Shown here piece by piece: positions 40,003 through 48,004 of a stretch of DNA of 64,000 nucleotides. The translations under genes and the position numbers were made by a program. Numbering within the stretch: position 1 is the stretch's first letter; the number at the start of each line of letters is the position of its first letter. The DNA comes from Nocardioides limicola. GTDB taxonomy: Bacteria; Actinomycetota; Actinomycetes; Propionibacteriales; Nocardioidaceae. The stretch is from positions 146,957-210,956 of the forward strand of contig NZ_JAERJA010000005.1 of the NCBI RefSeq assembly GCF_016827675.1. Direction: 5' to 3'. The notes below the pieces were generated by a model, which did no database searches, had not been told where the DNA came from, and saw only the letters and a list, made by a program, of their open reading frames with translations.

Positions 40003-40419
40003 ATGCCTATTCTTTACACGACCACCGCCATTGCTACCGGGGACGGCCGCAACGGCCACGTCCAGACCACCGACGGCCTGCTGGACACCGACGTGCGTCT
40101 GCCCGTCGAACTCGGTGGCGCCGGCGGGGCGACCAACCCCGAGCAGCTCTTCGCGGCCGGCTACGCCGCCTGCTTCCACTCGGCGCTCAAGCTGGTGGCC
40201 AGCGCGGACGGTGTCGACACCACCGACAGCGAGGTCGTCGCGGACGTGTCGCTGGGGGCTCACGAGAACGGTGCCTTCGGCCTGTCCGTCGCACTCGAGG
40301 TGACCCTCCCGGGCGCCGAGCGTGAGGTGGCCGAGAAGGTCGTCGCCCGCGCCCACGAGGTCTGCCCCTACTCGAACGCCACCCGGGGCAACATCGAGGT
40401 CGTCCTCACCGTCGCCTGA
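40003..40419 (+). CDS. ohr: Organic hydroperoxide resistance protein Ohr
   Basis: 138 residues, OsmC/Ohr family thiol peroxidase. The catalytic pair is Cys57 (GYAACFHSAL) and Cys121 (VCPYSNATRGN), with Arg18/Arg32-region and Glu48 (PEQLF) positions conserved. It reduces organic hydroperoxides using lipoylated proteins. It is controlled by the divergent ohrR. Start near the -10 box implies leaderless translation. Confidence 0.95.
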   Translation: MPILYTTTAIATGDGRNGHVQTTDGLLDTDVRLPVELGGAGGATNPEQLFAAGYAACFHSALKLVASADGVDTTDSEVVADVSLGAHENGAFGLSVALEVTLPGAEREVAEKVVARAHEVCPYSNATRGNIEVVLTVA

Positions 40420-40426
40420 CTCCCGA

Positions 40427-41212
40427 TCAGTTGGTCGGGACCTCGCGCGGCGGGTAGTGGAACCCGTCGTACACGACGCGGGATCCCAACGGCTCCTGCA
40501 GTTCGACCACCCGCTCCACGGTCGGGTTCCCCTGGCAGTTCGCCGCGCCATTGAGTGGTTCGGAGGTCCAGTAGAGGGTCACCGAATCGGACGTCTCGAC
40601 GAGGTAGGGGTCGTGCAGGAAGGGCTCCGGGTCCCGAGCGCTGGTGCACTCGCGTTCGTGGATCTGCGCGGTGAGCGTGCTGCCCTCGGGGTCGCTCCGT
40701 ACGCCGGTCACCTCCACCCACGCGGCACCCTCGGTGAGCACCGGCGACAGGTGACAGTCGCCCCAGCCGGTCGCGCGCCACGACCCGTCCACGCGCTCCA
40801 GGTCCAGCAGGAAGTCCCCTGCGCCGGTGGGGCCCTGCTCGGTCCAGTGGCCGAGGCCGAGGGTGAGGGTGTCCCCGTCGTCGCGCAGCACTCGCCATTC
40901 GACGTCGACGCCGTCGCCGAAAAGGGACAGTTGCGCCTCCTCGCCGGTCCTCGGATCGTCCAGGATGTCGCTGAAGATGCCTGTCGCCTCGTCGTCGGTC
41001 AGGACCCCGGGCACACCTTCGGGCATCACCGAAGGTGCCCACCCTGGACCGTGACCGCCACAGGACACCTCGACCTCACCGGTGGCCGTGACGACGAAGG
41101 GGGCGTCATTGCTGGGGCCCGCCTCCGGGTCGACGGCGGAGTCCGCCGTACAGGCAGACACCGCCACTGCCACTGCCACTGCCACTGCCGTCACACCTAT
41201 CGCACGCCACAT
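40427..41212 (-). CDS. Secreted lipoprotein of unknown function
   Basis: 261 residues from the ATG at 41212. The signal peptide is an Ala-Val repeat (TAVAVAVAVAV) ending in lipobox VSAC. It is encoded partly by a GCCACT hexanucleotide repeat read from the other strand. The mature protein is acidic with four further cysteines (SCGG, GDCHL, RECTS, ANCQG), probably two disulfides. No domain is recognised. It converges on ohr with seven bases between. Confidence 0.78.
   Translation of the reverse strand: MWRAIGVTAVAVAVAVAVSACTADSAVDPEAGPSNDAPFVVTATGEVEVSCGGHGPGWAPSVMPEGVPGVLTDDEATGIFSDILDDPRTGEEAQLSLFGDGVDVEWRVLRDDGDTLTLGLGHWTEQGPTGAGDFLLDLERVDGSWRATGWGDCHLSPVLTEGAAWVEVTGVRSDPEGSTLTAQIHERECTSARDPEPFLHDPYLVETSDSVTLYWTSEPLNGAANCQGNPTVERVVELQEPLGSRVVYDGFHYPPREVPTN
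41163..41186. repeat. Hexanucleotide repeat GCCACT x4 within a signal-peptide codon run
   Basis: Four exact GCCACT copies plus a degenerate one (GCCGTC) encode the Ala-Val part of the lipoprotein signal peptide. Being a multiple of three, copy changes would alter the signal-peptide length without a frameshift. Confidence 0.75.
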
Positions 41213-41294
41213 GAGGGCCTCCTCCACCGACTATGACGGTGTCGGCGGCGTCGCGGTTCCACGAGGGCGCGGATCCGTGGGGCGCACCCACTCG

Positions 41295-42083
41295 CTACTG
41301 GACCGAACGCAGGAAGCGACGCAACTCGCGTGTCACGTCGTGCGGGGCCTCCACGCTGCTGACATGGCCCGGCCCACGGAGCACCACCAGTTCCGACCCG
41401 GCCACCTCGGCGTGGATGGCCTCGCCGACCGCAACGGGGGCTCGCACGTCGTGGTCGGCATAGAGCAGCAGGGTGGGTACGTCGATCTCGGGCAGCATCT
41501 GACTCTGGTCCTCGACACTGGCGCGGGCCATCGCCCGGAAGCCGACCGGCCGGAACCGCCGCACGCTGTCGCGGAACGTCGCCCTCACCTGGGGCGTGAC
41601 CGACGGCGAGAACATCGAGGGCACCATCGCGTCGGCGAACTCGTCGGGCGGCATGGCCGAGAGCTCCAGAGACCGGGCCAACCGCTCCCCCGCTGCCTCG
41701 GGCCCCAGCGAGCCCCGCCACCCGGCGTACCCACTCAGTAGCGCCAGCGAGGATGCGAGGCCGCGGTGCCGGCGGAAGGTGCACAGCACCAGAGCCGCAC
41801 CGAAGGAGAGGCCCACCAGGTGGGCACGCTCGATCCGCAACTCCTGGAGGAACGCCGCGAAGCAGGCGGCGTAATCGTCCATGCCGAAACCCTCGGGTGG
41901 GTCGGACGACTCTCCTGCCCCCGGGGCGTCCCAGGCGATCACACTGAACTCCTCGGCGAGGGCGTCGATCTGACTGCCCCACGTCGAACGCCCGTCGCCC
42001 ACGAAGCCGTGCGCCAGCGCCACCGGCGGCCCGGTTCCTGCGCGCTGGTAGGCGATGTCCAGGCCGCCCACGTCGACGCGCAT
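41295..42083 (-). CDS. Alpha/beta hydrolase
   Basis: 262 residues from the ATG at 42083. Oxyanion HGF (AHGFVGDG), nucleophile elbow GLSFGA, acid LYADHDVRAP and the C-terminal histidine GPGHVSSVEAP make a complete hydrolase triad. The family includes esterases, lactonases and haloperoxidase-like proteins; the substrate is not deducible. It starts 13 bases after the LapA-like gene stop on the same strand, so the two may be co-transcribed. Confidence 0.85.
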   Translation of the reverse strand: MRVDVGGLDIAYQRAGTGPPVALAHGFVGDGRSTWGSQIDALAEEFSVIAWDAPGAGESSDPPEGFGMDDYAACFAAFLQELRIERAHLVGLSFGAALVLCTFRRHRGLASSLALLSGYAGWRGSLGPEAAGERLARSLELSAMPPDEFADAMVPSMFSPSVTPQVRATFRDSVRRFRPVGFRAMARASVEDQSQMLPEIDVPTLLLYADHDVRAPVAVGEAIHAEVAGSELVVLRGPGHVSSVEAPHDVTRELRRFLRSVQ

Positions 42084-42096
42084 CGCCTCGGGCTCG

Positions 42097-42459
42097 TCAG
42101 TCGCGCGAGTTGCCGCGCCGGGCCCGTCGGGCCCCGATGCGCAACTGGATGACCCTGGCCATCCCAGCGATCGCCACCACCACGCCACCGGCGACGGCGG
42201 CGATCAAGAGGGCCATCCCCAGCGGGATGGTGGCAGCCATGCCGAGGAAGTGGACTTCGACCTTCATCGAGTTCTGCAGGATGAAGACGATGAGCAGGAT
42301 CAGCAGCACCAGTGCGGCCCCGGTGGCGACCCAGGCAGCGCCGGCCCGCGTGAACCGCGGCGCCTCAGGTGCCGTCGGGGCCTCAGGTGCCGTCGGGGCG
42401 TCGCTCCCGGTCGGCGGTGTGGGGGTGGGGTCCTCGTCAGGAGGGGGGTTCTTGGCCAT
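42097..42459 (-). CDS. LapA-domain membrane protein
   Basis: 120 residues from the ATG at 42459 (42468 is an alternative nearer to GGAGG). A Pro/Thr-rich cytoplasmic N-terminus contains an APTAPE duplication. Two hydrophobic helices (about 44-62 and 76-98) enclose the FILQNSMKVEVHFLGMAATIPLG loop, the mark of LapA (DUF1049) proteins. E. coli LapA helps control lipopolysaccharide synthesis; in actinomycetes its role is unknown. Confidence 0.8.
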   Translation of the reverse strand: MAKNPPPDEDPTPTPPTGSDAPTAPEAPTAPEAPRFTRAGAAWVATGAALVLLILLIVFILQNSMKVEVHFLGMAATIPLGMALLIAAVAGGVVVAIAGMARVIQLRIGARRARRGNSRD

Positions 42460-42531
42460 GGTGCCCATCTTCCTCCCTTTCCGGCGCCCACCGCGGACAT
42501 TCTGGTGGTGGCTGGGGTGGATACGCGGTCC

Positions 42532-42834
42532 ATGGCCCGTCGTCACGCTCTCGGTGGAGCACTCTTCGTGCTTCTCATCCTCGCGTCGGCAGTCGGGTGC
42601 ACCAGCCGGGATCAGCCCCAGTCGGCCCCACCCACACCCAGCCCGACGGCAGTGGTGACAGCGCCCAGCGAGCCACTGACCCCCGAGCCCTCGGAAGATC
42701 CGGTGTCGTGGGAGCTGGTGGCTCCCCACCTACCGAGGGAGGCCGAGGTCGTCGGCGACGTTCTCCATCACGCGACGGAAGTGGACGTCGTAGTCGAGCA
42801 CTCCTTGATGGAGGTGACCGAACAGTTCCAGTGA
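42532..42834 (+). pseudogene. Lipoprotein gene fragment, truncated against the TetR gene
   Basis: The frame begins with a convincing lipoprotein signal, MARRHALGGALFVLLILASA then VGC (lipobox), and a Pro/Ser/Thr linker. From about 42730 its codons are merely the antisense of the TetR C-terminus. A lipoprotein of about 60 residues followed by antisense sequence looks like a gene cut by rearrangement at 42720-42730. If expressed it would make a 100-residue product. Whether it is a dead remnant or a short real lipoprotein is open. Confidence 0.5.
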
Positions 42835-43431
42835 CGTCTGCCCGATCAGGGTGGCCCAGGCCATCAGCGCACGCCCGAGCCGTTCGTCGTCGATCCGGCC
42901 ATCCACGAACGCAGAGATCGGCGCCACCGCGGCTCGCTGGGCGCGCGTGAGCCTCACCGGCGGGGAGCCGAGGGGGATGCCTGCTTCCTCGACGTCGGCC
43001 ATCAGCCCGAGCAGCACCTGGGGCACGCGCTGGGCGGGGCCGATGGTGTCCTGGGGGGCGGCGTACCCGGGGACCGGTGATCCGTAGAGCAGTGCGTACT
43101 CGAACGAGTTCGTGCACGCCCAGTCGCGCAGGGCGCCAGCGGCGGCCAGCCAGCGCTTGCGGTAGCGGGTCCTCGGCACGGCGCTCTCGGCTGCCTCGAC
43201 CGCGGCACCGCTCTCGTTGTAGCACTCAACGAGCAGGGCGGTGATCAGGTGCTCGCGACTGGGGAAGTACCGGTAGACCGCCGACGAGGCCATCCCCAAC
43301 TCCCGTGCGACCGCGCGCAGTGAGAGCTCCCCCGGCCCGACGGCGGCGAGCTGGGTGCGGGCCGCCGACAGGATGGCGCGGGTCAGTTCGATGCGTGCGA
43401 AGTCCCGGGCGGTTCGCGGAGCCGACGTCAT
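42730..43431 (-). CDS. TetR-family regulator with C-terminal TetR_C_13-like domain
   Basis: 233 residues from the ATG at 43431. The helix-turn-helix is LSLRAVARELGMASSAVYRYF (about 41-61). The ligand domain (TSFEYALLYGSP-like NSFEYALLYGSPVPGY, HLHQGVLDYDVHF) matches the actinobacterial C_13 type. Two perfect AGAGCA-N-TGCTCT palindromes lie upstream, in the spacer to the divergent epimerase gene. This makes autoregulation and control of that gene very likely. Confidence 0.9.
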   Translation of the reverse strand: MTSAPRTARDFARIELTRAILSAARTQLAAVGPGELSLRAVARELGMASSAVYRYFPSREHLITALLVECYNESGAAVEAAESAVPRTRYRKRWLAAAGALRDWACTNSFEYALLYGSPVPGYAAPQDTIGPAQRVPQVLLGLMADVEEAGIPLGSPPVRLTRAQRAAVAPISAFVDGRIDDERLGRALMAWATLIGQTSLELFGHLHQGVLDYDVHFRRVMENVADDLGLPR

Positions 43432-43470
43432 GATGCCATCCTGCCCGAGCTCGAGAGCGGTGGCAACAAA

Positions 43471-43539
43471 CAAGAGCAGTGCTCTTGCTATTGGAGCTGA
43501 GACGTGCCACACTCGATGAACGAGAGCACTGCTCTCGTT
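43471..43539. promoter_or_regulatory. Two TetR operators between divergent tetR and epimerase genes
   Basis: CAAGAGCA-g-TGCTCTTG (43471-43487, 8-bp arms) and AACGAGAGCA-c-TGCTCTCGTT (43519-43539, 10-bp arms) share AGAGCANTGCTCT. Their centres are 50 bases apart. One is near each start, so a TetR dimer at each could repress both genes. Confidence 0.82.
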
Positions 43540-43568
43540 TCTATCCAGAACCAGGCAAGGGAGTCGGC

Positions 43569-44471
43569 ATGTCCGACAGGCACGTGATCATCGGGGCGGG
43601 TCCGGTCGGCCGCGCGACCGCAGCAGCTCTCCAGCAGCGCGGCGCCGAGGTGGTCCTCGCCAGCCGATCGGGACGCGACGGGACGACTGCGGTCGACGCC
43701 ACCAGCCCCGACGCGCTCGCCCGGCTCGCTGACGGGGCGGTCGCGTTGTACAACTGCGTGAACCCGCCGGCGTACGACAAATGGCCCGAACTGTGGCCCC
43801 CAGTCGCCCGAGCGCTCCTCGAGTCCGCCGAACGCAGCGGCGCAGTGCTGGTCACTGCGGCCAACCTCTACCCGTACGGGCCGGTGCCTGGCGGGGAGAT
43901 GCGTGAGGGGATGCCCGACTCGGCGCCAGGCCCGAAGGCCCAGGTCCGGGCGCAGATGACCGCCGAGGCCTTCGCGGCTCACCGAGCCGGGCGGATCCGG
44001 GCGGTCGAGGTCCGCGGCAGCGACTACATGGGGGCGGGCCCCGGTGACTACGCCCACGTGCCGCGAGTCGTCGCGAAGGCCCTGCGGGGCAAGACGGTCA
44101 GCGTCCTCGGCAGCGCCCACCAGCCGCACACCTGGACCGACGTGCGGGACATGGGTCGGGCTCTGGCCACCGTGGCAGGCGAGGAGTCGGCCTGGGGACG
44201 GGTGTGGCACGCACCCTCCAACGCGCCGCGCAGCCAGGCCGAGGCGGTCAACGACGTGTTGGCGAGCGTCGGCGCCAAGCCCGTCACCGTGAAGGCGATG
44301 CCCCAGGCCCTGCTCACGATCGCGTCGCCGTTCGTCCCCGTCGTCCGGGAACTGCGGGAGACGCTCTACCAGTTCACCGCGCCCTACGTCATGGACTCCT
44401 CGGAGATCACGGCGACCTTCGGGCTCGAGCCGACGTCCTGGGACGAGGTCTGCCGACGTACCGCGGGCTGA
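43569..44471 (+). CDS. NAD(P)-binding epimerase/reductase (atypical SDR)
   Basis: 300 residues with a Rossmann motif IGAGPVGRATA (8-18), then DATSPDALARLADGAVALYNCVNPPAY. The Tyr-x-x-x-Lys dyad of classical SDRs is not in place (NLYPYGPVPG instead), so this is an atypical extended SDR that may bind NAD(P)H without classical catalysis. AAGGGAG precedes the ATG. It is controlled by the divergent TetR through the palindromes. Such TetR/SDR pairs often respond to reactive or lipophilic compounds; that is an inference. Confidence 0.82.
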   Translation: MSDRHVIIGAGPVGRATAAALQQRGAEVVLASRSGRDGTTAVDATSPDALARLADGAVALYNCVNPPAYDKWPELWPPVARALLESAERSGAVLVTAANLYPYGPVPGGEMREGMPDSAPGPKAQVRAQMTAEAFAAHRAGRIRAVEVRGSDYMGAGPGDYAHVPRVVAKALRGKTVSVLGSAHQPHTWTDVRDMGRALATVAGEESAWGRVWHAPSNAPRSQAEAVNDVLASVGAKPVTVKAMPQALLTIASPFVPVVRELRETLYQFTAPYVMDSSEITATFGLEPTSWDEVCRRTAG

Positions 44472-44511
44472 ACCGGCGGAACGACCGGAGGGCGTGCCGC
44501 ATCATGTGTCC

Positions 44512-45036
44512 ATGGCCCTGCGATCACGACCGTCCCTGGCGGAGAAGGCGCTCAGCTACCGCACTGTAGGGGTCACCCTCGATGAGGATCGCTGGCACGG
44601 CGACACGCACGCGGGGTACCAGCGACGTGTCCGCATCGGCACGGGTACGACGCACTGGGAGTTCGCCGCCGCCGAGATCCTTCGGTGGGGAGTCAAGACC
44701 CGCAGCGGCTTCACGGTCGAGGGCGGCGACACCGTCGTCGCCGGCGATCGATGCTGGCTGGTCGCGCACATCGGGCCGTTGCGGATCCATGAGCCGGTCC
44801 AAGTTGTCGGAGTGATCGACGAGGCGGATCGCAAAGGGTTCGCCTACGGCACGCTCAGCGGCCATCCCGTCAGCGGCGAGGAACTGTTCCTCGTGGAGCA
44901 GCGCGACGATGGTTCGGTGTGGCTGACCCTTCGCTCGGTGACCCATCCTCCGAAGGGGCGCTGGCGCGCGATCTATCCGCTCGCGCTGGTCGCTCAGCGG
45001 TTCTACCGGCGGCGATACCTCCGGTCACTCGCCTAG
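44512..45036 (+). CDS. DUF1990-family protein
   Basis: 174 residues. Characteristic segments are VGVTLDEDRWHGDTHAGYQ, IGTGTTHWEFAAAEILRWGVKT, KGFAYGTLSGHPVSGEELFLVE and the C-terminal AQRFYRRRYLRSLA. The family occurs in actinomycetes and plants and has an unassigned function; its fold suggests ligand binding. It follows the epimerase gene by 40 bases on the same strand and may share its TetR control. Confidence 0.85.
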   Translation: MALRSRPSLAEKALSYRTVGVTLDEDRWHGDTHAGYQRRVRIGTGTTHWEFAAAEILRWGVKTRSGFTVEGGDTVVAGDRCWLVAHIGPLRIHEPVQVVGVIDEADRKGFAYGTLSGHPVSGEELFLVEQRDDGSVWLTLRSVTHPPKGRWRAIYPLALVAQRFYRRRYLRSLA

Positions 45037-45070
45037 ATCTTCCAGAACGTGGCAACTCCACCGGCCACGG

Positions 45071-45835
45071 TCAGACTGCGGCCTGGGCGGCCAACGGCTC
45101 ACTCGCCGCGAGAACCAGTGCCTTGAAGATCCCGGCCTGACTCGGATCGCGATCTGCACTGTCCTCGGGGTGCCATTGGACACCGAGGAACCAACCCGGG
45201 TAGTTGGCTAGGGCGACGGCTTCGATGGTGCCGTCGTCGGCGTACGCCGAGGCCGAGAGTCCCCTTCCCAGCCGTTTGATTCCCTGGTGGTGGTAGCAGG
45301 AGACCAGCAACTGGTCTCCTGTCACCACGTCACGAAGGGGCGAGTCCTCGGTGAGCTCGATCATGTGAACCCGATGCTGATGATCGGCGCCGAGCGACTC
45401 CCCGAGATCCTGGACGAGGTCACCGCCGCGCGCCACGTTCACGACCTGGTTGCCCCGACAGATCGCGAGCAAGGGCAGCTGCTCAGCTATGGCTACCCGC
45501 GCAACGGACAGGTCGAAGGCATCCTGCTCCTCGTCGATGTCGTACTGGGAGGCGTGGGAGTCCTGGCCGGACCAGTGCGCAGCCAGGTCACCTCCGCCCG
45601 GAAGCAGTACCCCGTCGGCGAACCAGAGCCGTCGTCGCACCAAGTCGTCGAGTGCGCCCTCGTCAAGTCCAGCCGGCGTGTCGGGGTGAAGCACCACCGG
45701 CTCGCCGCCTGCCGCGTACACAGCCTCAGCGAGCCGTGCTGCCACTACTTCGGCTCGGTACCGGAGTGCAGATGCGCTGGCTGAGAACCGCGCCGGGATC
45801 ACGATGAGGGGGCGGCGTCCCGGCGACTCACTCAT
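45071..45835 (-). CDS. puuD: Gamma-glutamyl-GABA hydrolase-like class I peptidase (PuuD type)
   Basis: 254 residues, peptidase C26. Nucleophile Cys126 (LLAICRGNQ), catalytic His222 and Glu224 (VQWHPEDS), and the HHQGIKRLG segment match the PuuD/C26 family, which removes the gamma-glutamyl group. It is the last gene of the 10-kb leftward operon, overlapping the aldehyde dehydrogenase stop by eight bases. In the Puu pathway it releases GABA; here the acid released may differ. Confidence 0.88.
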   Translation of the reverse strand: MSESPGRRPLIVIPARFSASASALRYRAEVVAARLAEAVYAAGGEPVVLHPDTPAGLDEGALDDLVRRRLWFADGVLLPGGGDLAAHWSGQDSHASQYDIDEEQDAFDLSVARVAIAEQLPLLAICRGNQVVNVARGGDLVQDLGESLGADHQHRVHMIELTEDSPLRDVVTGDQLLVSCYHHQGIKRLGRGLSASAYADDGTIEAVALANYPGWFLGVQWHPEDSADRDPSQAGIFKALVLAASEPLAAQAAV

Positions 45836-47330
45836 ACTTCACCCACGTGGTCTTGAGGTCCGTGTACTCCTCCAGCGCGTGACGGGACTTGTCACGCCCG
45901 TTGCCCGAGAGTTTGACGCCACCGAAGGGCACCGCCATGTCGCCCTCCTCATAGCAATTGACCCACACCGTGCCAGCACGGAGAGCACGAGACATTCGGT
46001 GCGCCCGGCCCAGATCCGTGGTCCACACTGCAGCCGCCAGTCCATACTCGGTATCCGAAGCCACCCGCACCGCGTCGTCCTCGTCGGTGAAGACCTGAAC
46101 GCTCAACACCGGCCCGAACAACTCATTTCGAACCAGCACATTGTCTGGGGCGGCATCAGTGACCACCGTGGGCTCGAGATAGGGACCACCGCTCTCCTGC
46201 AGCGTGCGCGACCCACCGGTCCGAATGCGAGCACCTTGACCGACACCCTCCTCCAACTGTCCCAGGATGCGTCCCAGGCTGCGCTCATCCACCAGAGGAC
46301 CCATCAAGGTGCTGGGCAACAGTGGGTCGGCCGGCTGCCACTTGGATGACGTGGCCACGATCCGGTCCACGATCTGTTCGGCCACGTCCTCATGAACAAC
46401 AAGGCGGGAGCCTGCGGTGCACATCTCACCCGCGTTGAAGAAGATGGCCCAGGCAGCCGAGTCAGCAGCTTCGTCGAGGTCGGGCGCATCGGGGAAGACG
46501 ATGTTGGGCGATTTTCCGCCCAGTTCGAGGTGTACCCGCTTGAGGTTGCTGTCAGCGGCGTAGTGCAGGAAGTGCCGACCGACCGCGGTCGACCCGGTGA
46601 ACGTCACTATGTCCACGTCGGGATGCTCCCCAAGGCGACGCCCAACAACGATGCCATCCCCCGACAGGACGTTGAACACACCGGGCGGGAGCCCGGCCTC
46701 GGCGCCGAGAGCCGCCACCTTGAGCATCGAGAGCGGCGACTGCTCGGCTGTCTTGAGTACGACCGTGCAGCCCGCTGCAAGGGCGGGGGCGAACTTCCAG
46801 CAGCCAATGGTGAGGGGGAAGTTCCAGGGGATCACCGCGGCCACGACACCGGCTGGTTCGCGAGTGACCAGAGACAACTCACCCTCGACGGTGGGAGTGA
46901 TCTCTCCAGCGAGTTTGTCGGCCAGGCCGCCGTAGAACCTCAGGCAGCGGACCGCGGCCCGGAGTTCGACCTCCCAGGCCTGTCGAATGGGTTTGCCCAT
47001 CTCCAAGGAGACCAGCAGCGCGATCTCGTCACGGTGCCCTTCCACCAAGTCGGCGAACCGCAGGAGGACCTCGCCACGCTCCCGAGCCGACATGCGTGGC
47101 CATGGTCCTCGGTCGAACGCCGTGCGCGCCTCGGCTACCGCCGCGTCGACATCCGAAGCGTCGGCCCAGGCCACCTTGCTGAGCGTGCTGCCGTCGCGCG
47201 GGGTGATCACCGATCTCCGGCCCGCGGCCTCCCGCTCCTCGCCGCCGACCCACAATCCGGACGGGATGGGCACCCGGGTGGCAGCCGTGCGCCAGTCGAC
47301 TGCCGACACCGGATCGATCGCGCGGCTCAT
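45828..47330 (-). CDS. NAD(P)-dependent aldehyde dehydrogenase (PuuC-like)
   Basis: 500 residues with all catalytic residues: Asn170 (IPWNFPL), Glu269 (LELGGKSP) and Cys304 (GEMCTAGSRL). It belongs to the general class I/II ALDH group that includes PuuC, betaine aldehyde and carboxymethyl-hydroxymuconate semialdehyde dehydrogenases. The neighbours PuuD, PuuR- and PuuA-like proteins favour oxidation of a gamma-glutamyl-aminoaldehyde. The FAH- and VOC-family genes in the operon keep an aromatic semialdehyde open. Confidence 0.87.
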   Translation of the reverse strand: MSRAIDPVSAVDWRTAATRVPIPSGLWVGGEEREAAGRRSVITPRDGSTLSKVAWADASDVDAAVAEARTAFDRGPWPRMSARERGEVLLRFADLVEGHRDEIALLVSLEMGKPIRQAWEVELRAAVRCLRFYGGLADKLAGEITPTVEGELSLVTREPAGVVAAVIPWNFPLTIGCWKFAPALAAGCTVVLKTAEQSPLSMLKVAALGAEAGLPPGVFNVLSGDGIVVGRRLGEHPDVDIVTFTGSTAVGRHFLHYAADSNLKRVHLELGGKSPNIVFPDAPDLDEAADSAAWAIFFNAGEMCTAGSRLVVHEDVAEQIVDRIVATSSKWQPADPLLPSTLMGPLVDERSLGRILGQLEEGVGQGARIRTGGSRTLQESGGPYLEPTVVTDAAPDNVLVRNELFGPVLSVQVFTDEDDAVRVASDTEYGLAAAVWTTDLGRAHRMSRALRAGTVWVNCYEEGDMAVPFGGVKLSGNGRDKSRHALEEYTDLKTTWVKYE

Positions 47331-47381
47331 TGGCGATCTCCGGAAGTCGCGACCCTGGGGGCGCTCAGCGAGAAGAGCGGC

Positions 47382-47954
47382 TCAGAGTCCTGCGAGGCCC
47401 TCGCTGCGCGGGAATGTATGGACGATCCAAACGCTGGCATCTCGGCCGACCGCGCACCATCGGTGCGGCACATCGGCCGCGTAGGTGGCGTAGTCACCAG
47501 CGGACAGTTCGACCTCGTCGTCCACGGGCCCGACTCGGATCCTGCCCTTGCGGACCAAGACGTGCTCCCGAGCACCTGCCCCGTGAGAGGCCGAGACCTC
47601 GGACCTCCCAGCCTTGAACGTCTGGTCATGGATCTGGAGGCTGCCAGCACCGACTTCCTGGGTTCTGAGGATGAACCCCGTCGATGCATCATCGGAGATG
47701 TCTTGACCTTCACCGGACCTCACCACCTCGATCGAGGTGCGCTCCGCCGCCGTCAACAACTCGGTGACGGGCACGTGAAAGGTCTCGGCTATCCCGACCA
47801 ATGTCTCGAGCGTGGGGTTGGTCCGGCCACGCTCCACCTTGAAGAGGGTGGCCTTGGCGATTCCGGACCGCTCGCTGAGCTGGGCCAGCGACAACCCGTG
47901 CAACTCCCGGAGCCGGCGCACGTTCGCCGACAAGGCATCGGCACCAGGAATCAT
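47382..47954 (-). CDS. XRE-cupin transcriptional regulator (PuuR-like)
   Basis: 190 residues from the ATG at 47954. An N-terminal XRE helix-turn-helix (about 9-62, LSLAQLSERSGIAKATLFKVE) is joined to a C-terminal cupin (about 110-180, REHVLVRKGRIRVG and SAGDYATYAADVPHRW). PuuR has this plan and represses putrescine-catabolism genes until the amine binds. It is embedded in the operon with about 50 bases on each side, so is probably autoregulated. The ligand may not be putrescine. Confidence 0.87.
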   Translation of the reverse strand: MIPGADALSANVRRLRELHGLSLAQLSERSGIAKATLFKVERGRTNPTLETLVGIAETFHVPVTELLTAAERTSIEVVRSGEGQDISDDASTGFILRTQEVGAGSLQIHDQTFKAGRSEVSASHGAGAREHVLVRKGRIRVGPVDDEVELSAGDYATYAADVPHRWCAVGRDASVWIVHTFPRSEGLAGL

Positions 47955-48004
47955 GGTTCTCGCTCCCGACAGGACGGATGGGGCGGCACAGTCTAGCCCC
48001 GGGT

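Noticed and set aside
45048..45069. Terminator between DUF1990 and puuD-like genes
   Set aside because: Only six paired bases (CGTGGC/GCCACG) across a ten-base loop and no T-run; insufficient support.
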